From Synechococcus sp. NB0720_010 (lineage in GTDB: Bacteria > Cyanobacteriota > Cyanobacteriia > PCC-6307 > Cyanobiaceae), in NCBI RefSeq assembly GCF_023078835.1, contig NZ_CP090898.1, positions 1,490,045-1,554,044 of the forward strand: a stretch of DNA of 64,000 nt, given 5' to 3'. The position numbers and the translations under genes are program-made. Positions 9,792 through 18,650 of this stretch are shown here, in pieces (position 1 is the stretch's first letter; each line of letters opens with the position of its first letter). Under the pieces are notes generated by a model that saw nothing but the letters and a program-made list of their open reading frames with translations, made no database searches and was not told where the DNA came from.

Positions 9792-10468
9792 GGCAGCACA
9801 GGGTGCAGTGCAGTTTGCGCCAGATCCCCATCGGCTGTGACCAAGACAGTCACCTCGTTCTGAATTGCTGTGGCCAGTTCGATCGCGTGCTGGAGCTCCA
9901 GTTCCGGTTCCTGTTGCTGGAGACGGCTGGCGGCCAGGGCGAGATCCCCATCGAGCGGCACCTGCCGCCACTGCCTGGGGTTTGCAAAGGCGGCGCCGTA
10001 GCGCAAGGCCAGGGCTTCATCCCCTTGGCAGAGGGCAGTTTCCATGACCTGCATCAGGCTGATGCTGCTGATCACCCCTTGCCAGCTGCCTTGGGCGATG
10101 CCCTGAAGGACGGGCTCCAGTACCCCGCTGGTGTCTGGGTCGTCCAGCAGAAAGGCCACAAGGGCACTGCCGTCTAGCCCGATGCGGCTGCCGGGGCCGA
10201 GTTGTCTGGCTTGAAAGCGAGCTTTTGCACCGGCTGCCCCAGGCGTCCGCTGCTGAGCGCAGCGCTCCTTGGCGCTGCCCTTGAGGCTCAGCAGGTTCTC
10301 CATCGCTTCTTGGCTGCTGGGACCACCCGCCGCGTCCTGCAAGGGGACGATGGCCGCCAGATCCTGGCGGTGGCGTTGGATCACCAGCCGCTCTCCCTTC
10401 GAGGCGCGCACCAGCAGTTCTGGGAAGCGCTGACGGGCTTCCTGTACGCCAAAACGCTCTGCCGACAT
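9776..10468 (-). CDS. Fused Phd/YefM-like antitoxin and PIN-domain protein
   Basis: This 230-residue protein joins two parts normally found as separate toxin-antitoxin proteins. Residues 1-45 read as a Phd/YefM-type domain (MSAERFGVQEARQRFPELLV, then GERLVIQRHRQDLAAIVPL). Residues 95-230 read as a PIN nuclease domain: IGLDGSALVAFL with Asp99, METAL with Glu143, DGD at 173-175, and LVTADGDL with Asp213. Where many PIN proteins have an Asp (DALxxATA), this one has His194-Ala-Ile-Glu197, so the active site may be altered. The middle (46-94) looks like a low-complexity linker. It overlaps holA by 16 bases and lies back to back with cobH. A solitary regulatory protein rather than a true toxin is possible. 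Confidence 0.72.
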   Translation of the reverse strand: MSAERFGVQEARQRFPELLVRASKGERLVIQRHRQDLAAIVPLQDAAGGPSSQEAMENLLSLKGSAKERCAQQRTPGAAGAKARFQARQLGPGSRIGLDGSALVAFLLDDPDTSGVLEPVLQGIAQGSWQGVISSISLMQVMETALCQGDEALALRYGAAFANPRQWRQVPLDGDLALAASRLQQQEPELELQHAIELATAIQNEVTVLVTADGDLAQTALHPVLPCRSI

Positions 10469-10505
10469 CGCACTGCACAGTCTGTACAGAGTCTGTCAGC
10501 CGGGC

Positions 10506-11153
10506 ATGCTGATCCCCATGGGATTCGACCATCCGATTTTCAGCGAGAGCCTGCGTCTGATCGAATCGGCCCTGCCTGAAGGGGCTCTGGAGGGTTTATC
10601 GGTTCCCGAACGGGATGTGGTGCTGCGCCTGATCCACAGCAGCGGCGACCTCAGCTTGGTTCGGGGGGTGACGTTTTCAGTGCAGGCCTGTGAACTCGGT
10701 CTCGCGGCACTCCGTGCCCAGGCTCCGGTCTTGACGGACACCGCGATGGCGGCGGCGGCGGTGGCTCCGATGGCACGGCGGACCTTTGGCAACGTCGTGC
10801 GCAGCGTGCTCGATTGGGCCCCCGAACGGGCTCCCGAGGGCGGAACGCGAGCGGCGGTGGGGATGCAAGAGGCCTTGTGCGCCCATCCAGGCGCGGTCGT
10901 CTTGATTGGCAGTGCACCAACGGCCTTGGAGCTGCTGTTGGAGCAGGTCCGCACCGCCCAGGTGGCAGCGCCTGCCTTAGTGATTGGCATGCCCGTCGGC
11001 TTCGTGGGCGTGGCGGAGAGCAAGCGCCATCTCGCCGCCAGCGACTTAGCTCAGATCCGTCTCGACGGCAGCCGCGGCGGTGCTGGCTTGGTGGGTGCGG
11101 CGCTGAACGCCCTGTTGCGCCGGGCTTGGTTGGATCAGGCGGCGTCCGCTTGA
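10506..11153 (+). CDS. cobH: Precorrin-8X methylmutase
   Basis: CobH/CbiC (215 residues) moves a methyl group from C-11 to C-12 of the corrin ring in cobalamin synthesis. The N-terminal DHPIFSESL, the probable catalytic histidine in [11 protein letters not shown], and the later [13 protein letters not shown] are all family hallmarks. ATG 10506 and ATG 10518 are both possible starts; neither has a clear Shine-Dalgarno site. The 3' end overlaps convergent mutS by 19 bases. It stands apart from other cobalamin genes in this window, so the pathway must be completed elsewhere. Confidence 0.92.
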   Translation: MLIPMGFDHPIFSESLRLIESALPEGALEGLSVPERDVVLRLIHSSGDLSLVRGVTFSVQACELGLAALRAQAPVLTDTAMAAAAVAPMARRTFGNVVRSVLDWAPERAPEGGTRAAVGMQEALCAHPGAVVLIGSAPTALELLLEQVRTAQVAAPALVIGMPVGFVGVAESKRHLAASDLAQIRLDGSRGGAGLVGAALNALLRRAWLDQAASA

Positions 11154-13891
11154 ACGCTGACGTGGCTGTTGGCTTCAATCCGGCTCAAGACCTGGCGGGC
11201 CCGCAGCACCACGGGGGCCGGCACGCCGGCCAGCCGAGCGGCCTCGATGCCATAGCTGCGGTTGGCGCCGCCGCTGACGACCCTGTGCAGGAAGCGCAGG
11301 GTTGAACCGGTGTCCTCCACCAGCACCTGAGCGTTCTCGACGTTGCTGCGCTGCTCGGCCAGCTCGTTGAGCTCGTGATAGTGCGTGGCAAAGATGCTGC
11401 GTGCGCCGATATCGCCTGAGAGGTACTCGGCCACGGCCCAGGCGATCGAGAGCCCATCAAAGGTGGCGGTTCCTCGGCCGATCTCATCCAGCAGCACCAG
11501 CGATTGACTGCTGGCGTGGTGAAGGATGTTGGCGGTCTCGGCCATTTCGACCATGAAGGTGGATTGACCGGCCGCCAGGTCATCCCCTGCCCCCACACGG
11601 GTGAAGATCCGATCGGCGATGCCCAGTCGCGCCCCGTCAGCTGGGATCCAACTGCCGATCTGAGCCATCAGCTGCAGAAGTCCGGTCTGGCGCAAGTAAC
11701 AGCTCTTGCCGCTGGCGTTGGGCCCGGTCAGCACCACCAGGTCGCAGCCCTCCCCAAGGCTGACGTCGTTGGGCGTGAACGGTTCCTCCACCAGCAGTTG
11801 TTCCACCACGGGGTGGCGTCCCCCCTGGATCTCCAGGCAGCGGCTGTCGGGGACCAGTTGCGGTTTGCAGTACCTGGAGGTAGCGGCCACCTCCGCCAGC
11901 GACGCCAGGGCATCCAGTTCGGCCACCAGCCGGGCGGCGAAGCGAATTGGCCCGGCCTGCTCGCCTACGCGCTGACGCAGCTGGCAGAACAGCTCGTACT
12001 CCCGCTGGGCCGCCCGCGCTTTCAGCTGGAAGATCCGTCCCTCGCGGTTTTTCAGCTCGGGGGTGACAAAGCGTTCCTCGTTGGCCAGGGTCTGCCGGCG
12101 AATCCAGTGGTCCGGCACGTCCTTGGCTTTGGACTTACTGACGGAGAGGAAGTAGCCAAAGGTGCGGTGGTACTGGAGCTTGATGGTGCTGATCCCGCTG
12201 TTCAGCCGCTCCGACTGCTCCTGCTCGGCCAGCCAGGCGTCCTGGTCATCCAGTTGGTTGCGCAGGCCATCGAGTTGGCGGTCCACGCCGTCATGGATCA
12301 GTCCTCCCTCCGTAAGGGTCAACGGTGGGGTCTCCAGTAACTGGTGGCGCAGGTCAGCGGCGAGTGCGTCGAGCTCGTCCCACGGTCTCGCCAGGGCCAC
12401 CAGCGGTGCACTTGTGACCGCGCTCAGCAAGCCAGCCAGGGCCGGCAGTCGCTCTAGACCATCCGCCAAGGCCACGAGATCACGCGCCGAAGCCGTTCCA
12501 GCTCCTGCCCGTCCGGCGAGCCGCTCGAGATCCCCCATGGGTCTGAGCAGCCGGCGCACCCCCAAGCGCAAGCTGCGGGCCTGGCTGCCGCTCACCAGTT
12601 CCCCAATGGCCTCTTGGCGGGAGCGGATCAGTTCCAGATCCACCAGGGGAGCCTCGATCCAGCGCCGCAGGCAACGGCCTCCCATGGCCGTCATCGTCCG
12701 GTCCAGGGCCCAGAGCAGGGACCCCTGCAGTCCACCGCCCAATTGGGTCTTGGTCAGCTCGAGGTTGCGGCGGGTGGCTGCATCGAGCACCAGCTGGTCG
12801 CCGGCAGTCCATGTCGTGGGCAGCTCGAGGGGAATCTCGCAGCCCGGTTGGGTATCGCTGAGGTAGCGCAACAGACCACCGGCAGCGCGCAGGGCCAAGG
12901 GTTGTTCCCCTAAGCCCAAGCCATCGACGCTGGCCAGCGCGAAGCGCCCCAGCACGGTGGCTTTCGACTCGTTCAGGGCGAAGGGGGTGCGGCTGAGGGG
13001 CGTCAGCTGCAGGGATGCAGGACACCAAGCAGGGCGTTCACTTCCGTCTTCAGGTGCTGGCCAGAGCACTTCAGCGGCGTCCACCTGCAGGAGTTCCTGG
13101 TGCAGTTGGTCACTCCCTTCCCGTTCAGTCACCCGGAATTCGCCCGTGCTCACATCGGCGATGGCCAGGCCCCAGCGCTGTTGCTCAGAGACCACCGCGC
13201 AGAGCCAGTTGTTGCGGCGGGCCGTGAGCATCCCCTCCTCCAGCACCGTGCCTGGGGTCAGCACCCGTGTGATTTCCCGTTTGAGCAGCGCTGGCTTTCC
13301 ACCCGTTTTGCTGCGCTCTGCGGCCTCTTCCACCTGGTCGCAGAGGGCAACGCTGAAGCCGCGCCCGACGAGGTCGGCGCAGTAGCGCTCGGCGGCGTGA
13401 TGGGGAATGCCGGCCATCGGCACCCGTCCGATTGCTTTGCCGCCCTCTTTTCCGGTCAGGGTTAGCTCCAGCAGGCGGGAGAGGGCAATGGCGTCTTCGA
13501 AAAAGCACTCGAAGAAGTCCCCGAGCCGGTAGAGCAGCACCCGCTCGGGATGCTCTGCCTTGAGTTCGACGTAGTGGCGCAGCATCGGTGTGAGCTGCTC
13601 GAGGTCCACCAGGCTGTGGTGGTGCCAGGCCGGCAGGTCGTCGTTGCTGCTCTCCTTCTGCTCGCACTCCTCAGTGACGGTGTCTTGTTCCTGAGCGGCG
13701 CTTTGCCGAACCCGCGGTCTGGACTGGGCATCCCGCTCGAGGGCCTCGTGATCCAGCTCGGAGTCGGCTTCTTTGGTTTGAATCGTTGCTGGCTCTGGCT
13801 CAAGCCCGAACAGCGAGCCCTGCAGCGCCAACTCGGTTTGGTCGGCCACAGGCAGGCTGTCTTCAACGCGGCCAGATCGTAGGCGCGCCAC
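11135..13891 (-). CDS. mutS: DNA mismatch repair protein MutS
   Basis: MutS recognises mismatches and small loops as a dimer. Visible features are the mismatch-binding domain starting near [20 protein letters not shown] (with the conserved Phe-containing loop following), the Walker A motif GPNASGKS, the signature [12 protein letters not shown] and the Walker B region [14 protein letters not shown]. The start is uncertain: GTG 13891 gives 918 residues, and TTG 13921 gives 928. The first 70 residues or so precede the core and are acidic and poorly conserved. The end overlaps cobH by 19 bases. psbZ is divergent at the 5' side. Confidence 0.95.
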   Translation of the reverse strand: MARLRSGRVEDSLPVADQTELALQGSLFGLEPEPATIQTKEADSELDHEALERDAQSRPRVRQSAAQEQDTVTEECEQKESSNDDLPAWHHHSLVDLEQLTPMLRHYVELKAEHPERVLLYRLGDFFECFFEDAIALSRLLELTLTGKEGGKAIGRVPMAGIPHHAAERYCADLVGRGFSVALCDQVEEAAERSKTGGKPALLKREITRVLTPGTVLEEGMLTARRNNWLCAVVSEQQRWGLAIADVSTGEFRVTEREGSDQLHQELLQVDAAEVLWPAPEDGSERPAWCPASLQLTPLSRTPFALNESKATVLGRFALASVDGLGLGEQPLALRAAGGLLRYLSDTQPGCEIPLELPTTWTAGDQLVLDAATRRNLELTKTQLGGGLQGSLLWALDRTMTAMGGRCLRRWIEAPLVDLELIRSRQEAIGELVSGSQARSLRLGVRRLLRPMGDLERLAGRAGAGTASARDLVALADGLERLPALAGLLSAVTSAPLVALARPWDELDALAADLRHQLLETPPLTLTEGGLIHDGVDRQLDGLRNQLDDQDAWLAEQEQSERLNSGISTIKLQYHRTFGYFLSVSKSKAKDVPDHWIRRQTLANEERFVTPELKNREGRIFQLKARAAQREYELFCQLRQRVGEQAGPIRFAARLVAELDALASLAEVAATSRYCKPQLVPDSRCLEIQGGRHPVVEQLLVEEPFTPNDVSLGEGCDLVVLTGPNASGKSCYLRQTGLLQLMAQIGSWIPADGARLGIADRIFTRVGAGDDLAAGQSTFMVEMAETANILHHASSQSLVLLDEIGRGTATFDGLSIAWAVAEYLSGDIGARSIFATHYHELNELAEQRSNVENAQVLVEDTGSTLRFLHRVVSGGANRSYGIEAARLAGVPAPVVLRARQVLSRIEANSHVSVQADAA

Positions 13892-13968
13892 AACTTGTGA
13901 AGGAACCCTGGGGGCCTCCAACCTGCGTGGGAGGATTTGCCAACTGACAGGACGCCACCCCCAGTTCC

Positions 13969-14157
13969 ATGACGATCCTCAACACCCTTTCAGTGCTGGC
14001 CCTGGTGGTGATGTCCTTCGCTCTGATCGTGGCGGTTCCCGTGCTGTACGCGAGCGATGACACCAGCGGCCGCTCCAACCGCCTGATCCTGCTCGGCAGC
14101 ATCGCGTGGGTTGCTCTGGTTCTGGTCAACTGGGGCATGAGCTTCTTCGTCGCTTGA
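13969..14157 (+). CDS. psbZ: Photosystem II protein PsbZ (Ycf9)
   Basis: PsbZ is a 62-residue thylakoid membrane protein at the periphery of the photosystem II core that stabilises antenna association. The two expected membrane helices are at about residues 4-26 and 40-60, separated by the polar loop [13 protein letters not shown], which fits the family. Start ATG 13969. It is divergent from mutS and followed by ribH. A short inverted repeat, TCTGCT (14164-14169) with AGCAGA (14177-14182), lies just after the stop, without a T-run. Confidence 0.92.
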   Translation: MTILNTLSVLALVVMSFALIVAVPVLYASDDTSGRSNRLILLGSIAWVALVLVNWGMSFFVA

Positions 14158-14199
14158 TATCCGTCTGCTTAGGCTGAGCAGATCGCGAGCTCAGCTGAC

Positions 14200-14682
14200 G
14201 TGACCGTTTTTGAAGGCCAGTTTTCCGGCGCGTCTGGATTGCGGGTTGCCGTTGTTGTTGCCCGCTTTAACGATTTAGTGACGGCCAAGCTGCTAAGCGG
14301 CTGCCTCGATTGCCTCTCCCGTCATGGGATTGATACCTCCGATAGCAGCGCCCAGTTGGATGTGGCCTGGGTTCCAGGCAGCTTTGAGATTCCTTTGGTG
14401 GCTCAGCGCCTGGCCCAATCCGGTCGCTACCAAGTGGTGATCACCCTGGGAGCTGTGATCCGCGGCGACACCCCCCACTTCGATGTGGTGGTCTCAGAGG
14501 TCAGCAAAGGTGTTGCGGCAGTTAGCCGCGACTCCGGCGTGCCGGTGATCTTTGGCGTCCTCACCACCGACACGATGCAGCAGGCCTTGGAGCGGGCGGG
14601 CATCAAGAGCAATTTGGGCTGGAGCTATGGCCTGCAAGCCATTGAGATGGGCAGCCTGATGGCCGCTTTGCCCAAGGCTTAG
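14200..14682 (+). CDS. ribH: 6,7-dimethyl-8-ribityllumazine synthase
   Basis: Lumazine synthase (160 residues) condenses 5-amino-6-ribitylaminouracil with 3,4-dihydroxybutanone phosphate in the penultimate step of riboflavin synthesis. Motifs [40 protein letters not shown] with the catalytic His, and [17 protein letters not shown] are all present. The start is GTG 14200, 42 bases after psbZ. Its TAG interlocks with the stop of the convergent GNAT gene over 4 bases. Confidence 0.97.
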   Translation: MTVFEGQFSGASGLRVAVVVARFNDLVTAKLLSGCLDCLSRHGIDTSDSSAQLDVAWVPGSFEIPLVAQRLAQSGRYQVVITLGAVIRGDTPHFDVVVSEVSKGVAAVSRDSGVPVIFGVLTTDTMQQALERAGIKSNLGWSYGLQAIEMGSLMAALPKA

Positions 14683-15134
14683 TTGTCCCGCCGCATCAGC
14701 CGTTGTCCCGCGACCTCTTCAAAGCCCAGCTGCCTGTAGAAGCCGGCGCTGTTGGTGGTCATCAGATAGACCCGCTCCACTCCCTTGAGCTGCGGAGAAT
14801 TGGCCAGGGCCTCCACCAGTAGCCGGCCTAGACCCTTGCCTTGCAGGTCTTCAGGGATGACGACATCCCACAGAACGGCGCGATAGATCCCATCGCTTGT
14901 GGCGCGCCCAAAGCCCACAAGGCGTTTGCCTTGCCAGAGGCTGGCGACGGCTGCACTGCCCTGGAGCATGCGCTGCAGCTCATCAATGGAGCGGTTCTCT
15001 GCCCAGAAGGCGTGTTGGTTGAACAGCCGCTGCAGCTTGAACAGGCCGCGGGTCGGCCTCCAGCCCGGTCCCATGCCGAGCCAGCGCAGTCCTGGAGCAC
15101 CCGGGGCATGCAGGATCAGCCTGGTCCCTTCCAT
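14679..15134 (-). CDS. GNAT-family N-acetyltransferase
   Basis: A 151-residue GNAT acetyltransferase. The acetyl-CoA motif is [13 protein letters not shown] (Q/RxxGxG/A), preceded by the strand [11 protein letters not shown] and followed by [17 protein letters not shown], the usual last part of the fold. ATG 15134 is preferred over TTG 15161 because GGAGG lies eight bases upstream of it. The substrate is unknown. A gene of this kind near ribH is familiar in picocyanobacteria. Its start lies only 29 bases from that of rfbA, which is divergent. Confidence 0.85.
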   Translation of the reverse strand: MEGTRLILHAPGAPGLRWLGMGPGWRPTRGLFKLQRLFNQHAFWAENRSIDELQRMLQGSAAVASLWQGKRLVGFGRATSDGIYRAVLWDVVIPEDLQGKGLGRLLVEALANSPQLKGVERVYLMTTNSAGFYRQLGFEEVAGQRLMRRDN

Positions 15135-15163
15135 GCCAACATCCTCCCAGCGGGCGGACAACC

Positions 15164-16054
15164 TTGGCTCAGGAGCGCAAGGGCATCATTCTCGCCGGTG
15201 GTTCGGGGACGCGGCTTCACCCGATTACCCAGGCGGTGAGCAAGCAGCTGCTGCCCGTCTACGACAAGCCGATGATCTATTACCCCCTCAGCACCTTGAT
15301 GCTGGCGGGGATTCGTGAGGTCTTGGTGATCACCACCCCCCACGATCAAGCCGCATTCCAGCGCTTGCTTGGGGATGGCTCCGCCTGGGGCATGGAGATC
15401 TGTTATGCGGTGCAGCCCAGGCCCGACGGCTTAGCCCAGGCGTTTTTGATTGGTGAGGCGTTCCTGGCTGGTGCTCCGGCGGCCCTTGTTCTTGGGGACA
15501 ACCTGTTCCACGGCCATGACCTGCTGTTTCAGCTGCGCAGCACCAACGCAACCGCCCAGGGAGCCACCGTCTTTGCCTATCCGGTCCGGGATCCAGAGCG
15601 CTACGGCGTCGTTGAGTTTTCCACCGGTGGCCAGGTCCTGAGCATTGAGGAGAAACCCGCCAAGCCCAAGTCCCGTTACGCGGTGACGGGCCTCTACTTC
15701 TATGACGACACCGTGGTGGAGCGCGCGAAGCAGGTGGTCCCCTCAGCGCGGGGTGAGCTTGAGATCACGGATCTCAACGGTCAGTACCTGCGGGATGGCC
15801 AGCTTCAGGTGGAACTCATGGGCCGTGGCATGGCATGGCTCGACACCGGCACCTGCGATTCACTCCACGAGGCCGGCAGCTACATCCGCACCCTGGAGCA
15901 TCGCCAGGGGTTGAAGGTGGGCTGCCCCGAGGAGGTGGCCTGGCGCATGGGCTGGATCAGCGGCGATCAGCTCGCGGCCTTGGCTCAGCCCCTGTGCAAG
16001 AGCGGCTACGGCGAGTATCTACTGCAGCTGCTGGAGTTTGCCAATGCAGGCTGA
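15164..16054 (+). CDS. rfbA: Glucose-1-phosphate thymidylyltransferase
   Basis: RfbA/RmlA (296 residues) makes dTDP-glucose from glucose-1-phosphate and dTTP, the first step to dTDP-L-rhamnose. The nucleotide-binding signature [14 protein letters not shown] and the following [17 protein letters not shown] are intact, and length is normal. The only sensible start is TTG 15164. First gene of a four-gene rhamnose operon; rfbC overlaps its end by 11 bases. The product feeds surface polysaccharide or lipopolysaccharide. Confidence 0.95.
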   Translation: MAQERKGIILAGGSGTRLHPITQAVSKQLLPVYDKPMIYYPLSTLMLAGIREVLVITTPHDQAAFQRLLGDGSAWGMEICYAVQPRPDGLAQAFLIGEAFLAGAPAALVLGDNLFHGHDLLFQLRSTNATAQGATVFAYPVRDPERYGVVEFSTGGQVLSIEEKPAKPKSRYAVTGLYFYDDTVVERAKQVVPSARGELEITDLNGQYLRDGQLQVELMGRGMAWLDTGTCDSLHEAGSYIRTLEHRQGLKVGCPEEVAWRMGWISGDQLAALAQPLCKSGYGEYLLQLLEFANAG

Positions 16055-16634
16055 GCGCCTAGCGACGGCGGCCGGAGTGCAGCTGTCCGGCCCTCTGTTG
16101 ATCACCCCCCGGGTGTTCGGCGATGCCCGTGGCTTCTTCTACGAAAGCTGGAACCAGCTCAGCTTCAACGCTGTTCTGGAGGCGGATGGGCAGTCACCCG
16201 CTGACTTTGTTCAAGACAACCACTCCCGCTCCAGTCAGGGGGTTCTTCGCGGGCTGCACTTTCAAAAGGACCCCCATGGCCAAGGGAAGTTGGTGCGCTG
16301 CATCCAGGGCGAGATCTTCGATGTGGCCGTGGATTGCCGCCAGTCTTCCCCCACGTTTGGCCAGTGGGTTAGCGCTCGCCTGAGCAGCGAGAACCAACAG
16401 CAGCTCTGGGTGCCGGTGGGCTTTGCCCATGGCTTTTTGACCATGAGCTCCCAGGTGGAGGTGCTCTACAAGACAACCGATTTCTGGGATCGAGAGAGCG
16501 AGCGCTCCCTGCTCTGGAGTGACCCTGATCTCGCCATTGCCTGGCCCCAATCCACCGCGCCACTTTTGGCGGAGAAAGACGCGGCAGCACCCTCATGGCA
16601 GGTGCTGATCGCCGCAGGGGATGGCTTCCAGTGA
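16044..16634 (+). CDS. rfbC: dTDP-4-dehydrorhamnose 3,5-epimerase
   Basis: RfbC/RmlC (196 residues) epimerises dTDP-4-keto-6-deoxyglucose at C3 and C5. The cupin-fold motif [17 protein letters not shown] contains the catalytic His, and [13 protein letters not shown] follows at the usual place. ATG 16044 lies inside the end of rfbA; a TTG two codons upstream is less likely. Its TGA overlaps the GTG start of rfbD. Confidence 0.95.
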   Translation: MQAERLATAAGVQLSGPLLITPRVFGDARGFFYESWNQLSFNAVLEADGQSPADFVQDNHSRSSQGVLRGLHFQKDPHGQGKLVRCIQGEIFDVAVDCRQSSPTFGQWVSARLSSENQQQLWVPVGFAHGFLTMSSQVEVLYKTTDFWDRESERSLLWSDPDLAIAWPQSTAPLLAEKDAAAPSWQVLIAAGDGFQ

Positions 16635-17515
16635 AGGTTCTGTTGACGGGCGCAGCGGGCCAGTTGGGTCAGGCCTTGATGGCTGCGTGCCCAGAGGGGA
16701 TTGAGCTGATCGCGTGTGGACGCCAGGAGCTGGATCTGGCGGACCAGGCCGCTTGCCGCCGCATCGCTCAAGCGCATCAACCCAACTGGGTGATCAACGC
16801 CGGTGCCTACACAGCCGTGGATCGGGCTGAGTCGGAACCAGAGCTTGCCCAGGCCGTCAATGCGCTGGCCCCAGCTGCCTTGGCTCAAGCCCAGGCGGAT
16901 CACGGAGGCCGGTTGCTTCAGTTGAGCACCGACTTTGTCTTTAACGGTCAGCAGGGTTCCCCTTATTGCCCTGAGCAACCTGCAGAGCCCCTTGGGGTTT
17001 ACGGCAGCACCAAGGCGGCGGGTGAGGCCGCTGTTCTGCAGCACTCCTGTGCCCGGGTGCTGCGCACCAGCTGGGTCTACGGCCCGGTGGGCAGCAACTT
17101 CTGCCGAACGATGCTGCGCCTGCTGGCCGAACGGGAGCAGTTGGGTGTGGTGGCCGATCAGGTGGGATGTCCGACGTCCACCCTGGGACTCGCCCAAGCC
17201 TGCTGGCGGGTTCTCGCCCTCGAAGACGGTGCTCCGCAGATCTTGCATTGGAGCGATGCCGGCGCGGCCAGTTGGTATGACTTCGCCGTTGCCATTGCTG
17301 AGCTCGGCGCGACACACGGCTTGCTCCCCCGGGTGGCCGAGGTGAAGCCGATACCGACCGCTGATTACTCCACCCCTGCCCGGCGCCCTGCCTATTCGTT
17401 GCTCGACTGCACGGCGACGCGCCAGGCCTTGTCCCTGCAGCCCCAGCACTGGCGAGCGGCCCTGGAGCAGGTGCTGCTGCGCATAGCCTCCAATCCAGCC
17501 CGCACATCAGCGTGA
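16631..17515 (+). CDS. rfbD: dTDP-4-dehydrorhamnose reductase
   Basis: RfbD/RmlD (294 residues) performs the last reduction to dTDP-L-rhamnose. The N-terminal Rossmann motif [15 protein letters not shown], the strand LQLSTDFVFNG, and the SDR catalytic Tyr-Lys pair in YGSTKAAGE are present. GTG 16631 overlaps the rfbC stop; the frame is open a further 12 codons upstream, but those overlap rfbC and lack similarity. The stop shares one base with the ATG of rfbB. Confidence 0.95.
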   Translation: MKVLLTGAAGQLGQALMAACPEGIELIACGRQELDLADQAACRRIAQAHQPNWVINAGAYTAVDRAESEPELAQAVNALAPAALAQAQADHGGRLLQLSTDFVFNGQQGSPYCPEQPAEPLGVYGSTKAAGEAAVLQHSCARVLRTSWVYGPVGSNFCRTMLRLLAEREQLGVVADQVGCPTSTLGLAQACWRVLALEDGAPQILHWSDAGAASWYDFAVAIAELGATHGLLPRVAEVKPIPTADYSTPARRPAYSLLDCTATRQALSLQPQHWRAALEQVLLRIASNPARTSA

Positions 17516-18621
17516 TGACGGTTTCGCTTCCCAGCTCGATCCAGCGCGTGCTGGTGACCGGTGGGGCTGGGTTCATCGGTGGGGCGGTGGTGCGGCGCCT
17601 GTTGGCCGAGACCACCGTTCAGGTCTTCAATCTCGATAAGTGCGGCTACGCCAGCGATCTCACGGGTATTGAGCAGTTTGGCGAGACAGCAGCGCAGCGC
17701 CATCAGCTTTTGCAGGTGGACCTCAGTGACCCTGAGGCCACCGCCGCTGCCGTGCGTCAGGCCGATCCCGATCTGGTGATGCACCTGGCTGCTGAGAGCC
17801 ACGTGGATCGCTCCATCGATGGCCCTGGCGTCTTTGTCAGCAGCAACGTGCTCGGCACCTTCAACCTGCTCCAGGCGGCCCGGGCCCACTTCGAGCAGTT
17901 GCCGGCGGATCGGGCGCAGGCTTTTCGCTTTCACCACATCAGCACCGATGAGGTGTTTGGTTCCCTGGGCGAACAGGGTCGTTTTTCAGAGACCACGCCC
18001 TATGACCCCCGTTCGCCCTACTCCGCCAGCAAGGCGGCCAGCGATCACCTGGTGAGCGCCTGGCACCACACCTATGGCTTGCCGGTGGTGCTGACCAACT
18101 GCTCCAACAACTTCGGCCCCTGGCAGTTCCCGGAGAAGTTGATCCCGGTGGTGATCCTCAAGGCCGTGGCCGGTGAGCCCATTCCCCTCTATGGCGACGG
18201 CGGGAATGTGCGCGATTGGTTGTACGTGGAGGACCACGTCGATGCGCTGTTGCTGGCGGCCACCCAGGGCCAGCCCGGCCGCAGCTACTGCGTGGGCGGT
18301 TATGGGGAGCGCACCAATAAGCAGGTGGTTGAGGCCATCTGCACCCTGCTGGATCAGCGCTTGCCCCAGGGGGCTCCCCACGCCCGTTTGATCACCCCTG
18401 TGACGGATCGCCCCGGCCATGACCGCCGTTATGCGATTGATCCCGGCCGCATTGAGCAGGAACTGGGCTGGACGCCTCGCCATCCCTTTGAACAGGGACT
18501 GGCTGCCACAGTGGATTGGTACCTCGATCACCTGGGCTGGTGCCAGGCGATGCGGCAGCGCTCCGGTTGGACGGGTGAGCGTCAGGGCCTCTCAGCGGGG
18601 CAGGGCCGTCACTCTCAGTAG
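17515..18621 (+). CDS. rfbB: dTDP-glucose 4,6-dehydratase
   Basis: RfbB/RmlB (368 residues) converts dTDP-glucose to dTDP-4-keto-6-deoxyglucose, the second step of the pathway. It has the NAD motif [17 protein letters not shown], the stretch [15 protein letters not shown], the substrate site [11 protein letters not shown] and catalytic [15 protein letters not shown] 17515 follows GTG 17512 and shares a base with the rfbD stop (TGATG). The gene order A-C-D-B completes the dTDP-rhamnose route; no glycosyltransferase is adjacent. secA follows 29 bases later. Confidence 0.95.
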   Translation: MTVSLPSSIQRVLVTGGAGFIGGAVVRRLLAETTVQVFNLDKCGYASDLTGIEQFGETAAQRHQLLQVDLSDPEATAAAVRQADPDLVMHLAAESHVDRSIDGPGVFVSSNVLGTFNLLQAARAHFEQLPADRAQAFRFHHISTDEVFGSLGEQGRFSETTPYDPRSPYSASKAASDHLVSAWHHTYGLPVVLTNCSNNFGPWQFPEKLIPVVILKAVAGEPIPLYGDGGNVRDWLYVEDHVDALLLAATQGQPGRSYCVGGYGERTNKQVVEAICTLLDQRLPQGAPHARLITPVTDRPGHDRRYAIDPGRIEQELGWTPRHPFEQGLAATVDWYLDHLGWCQAMRQRSGWTGERQGLSAGQGRHSQ

Positions 18622-18650
18622 GCTGCCCGGAGCTCAAATCGGCTCTCTCC

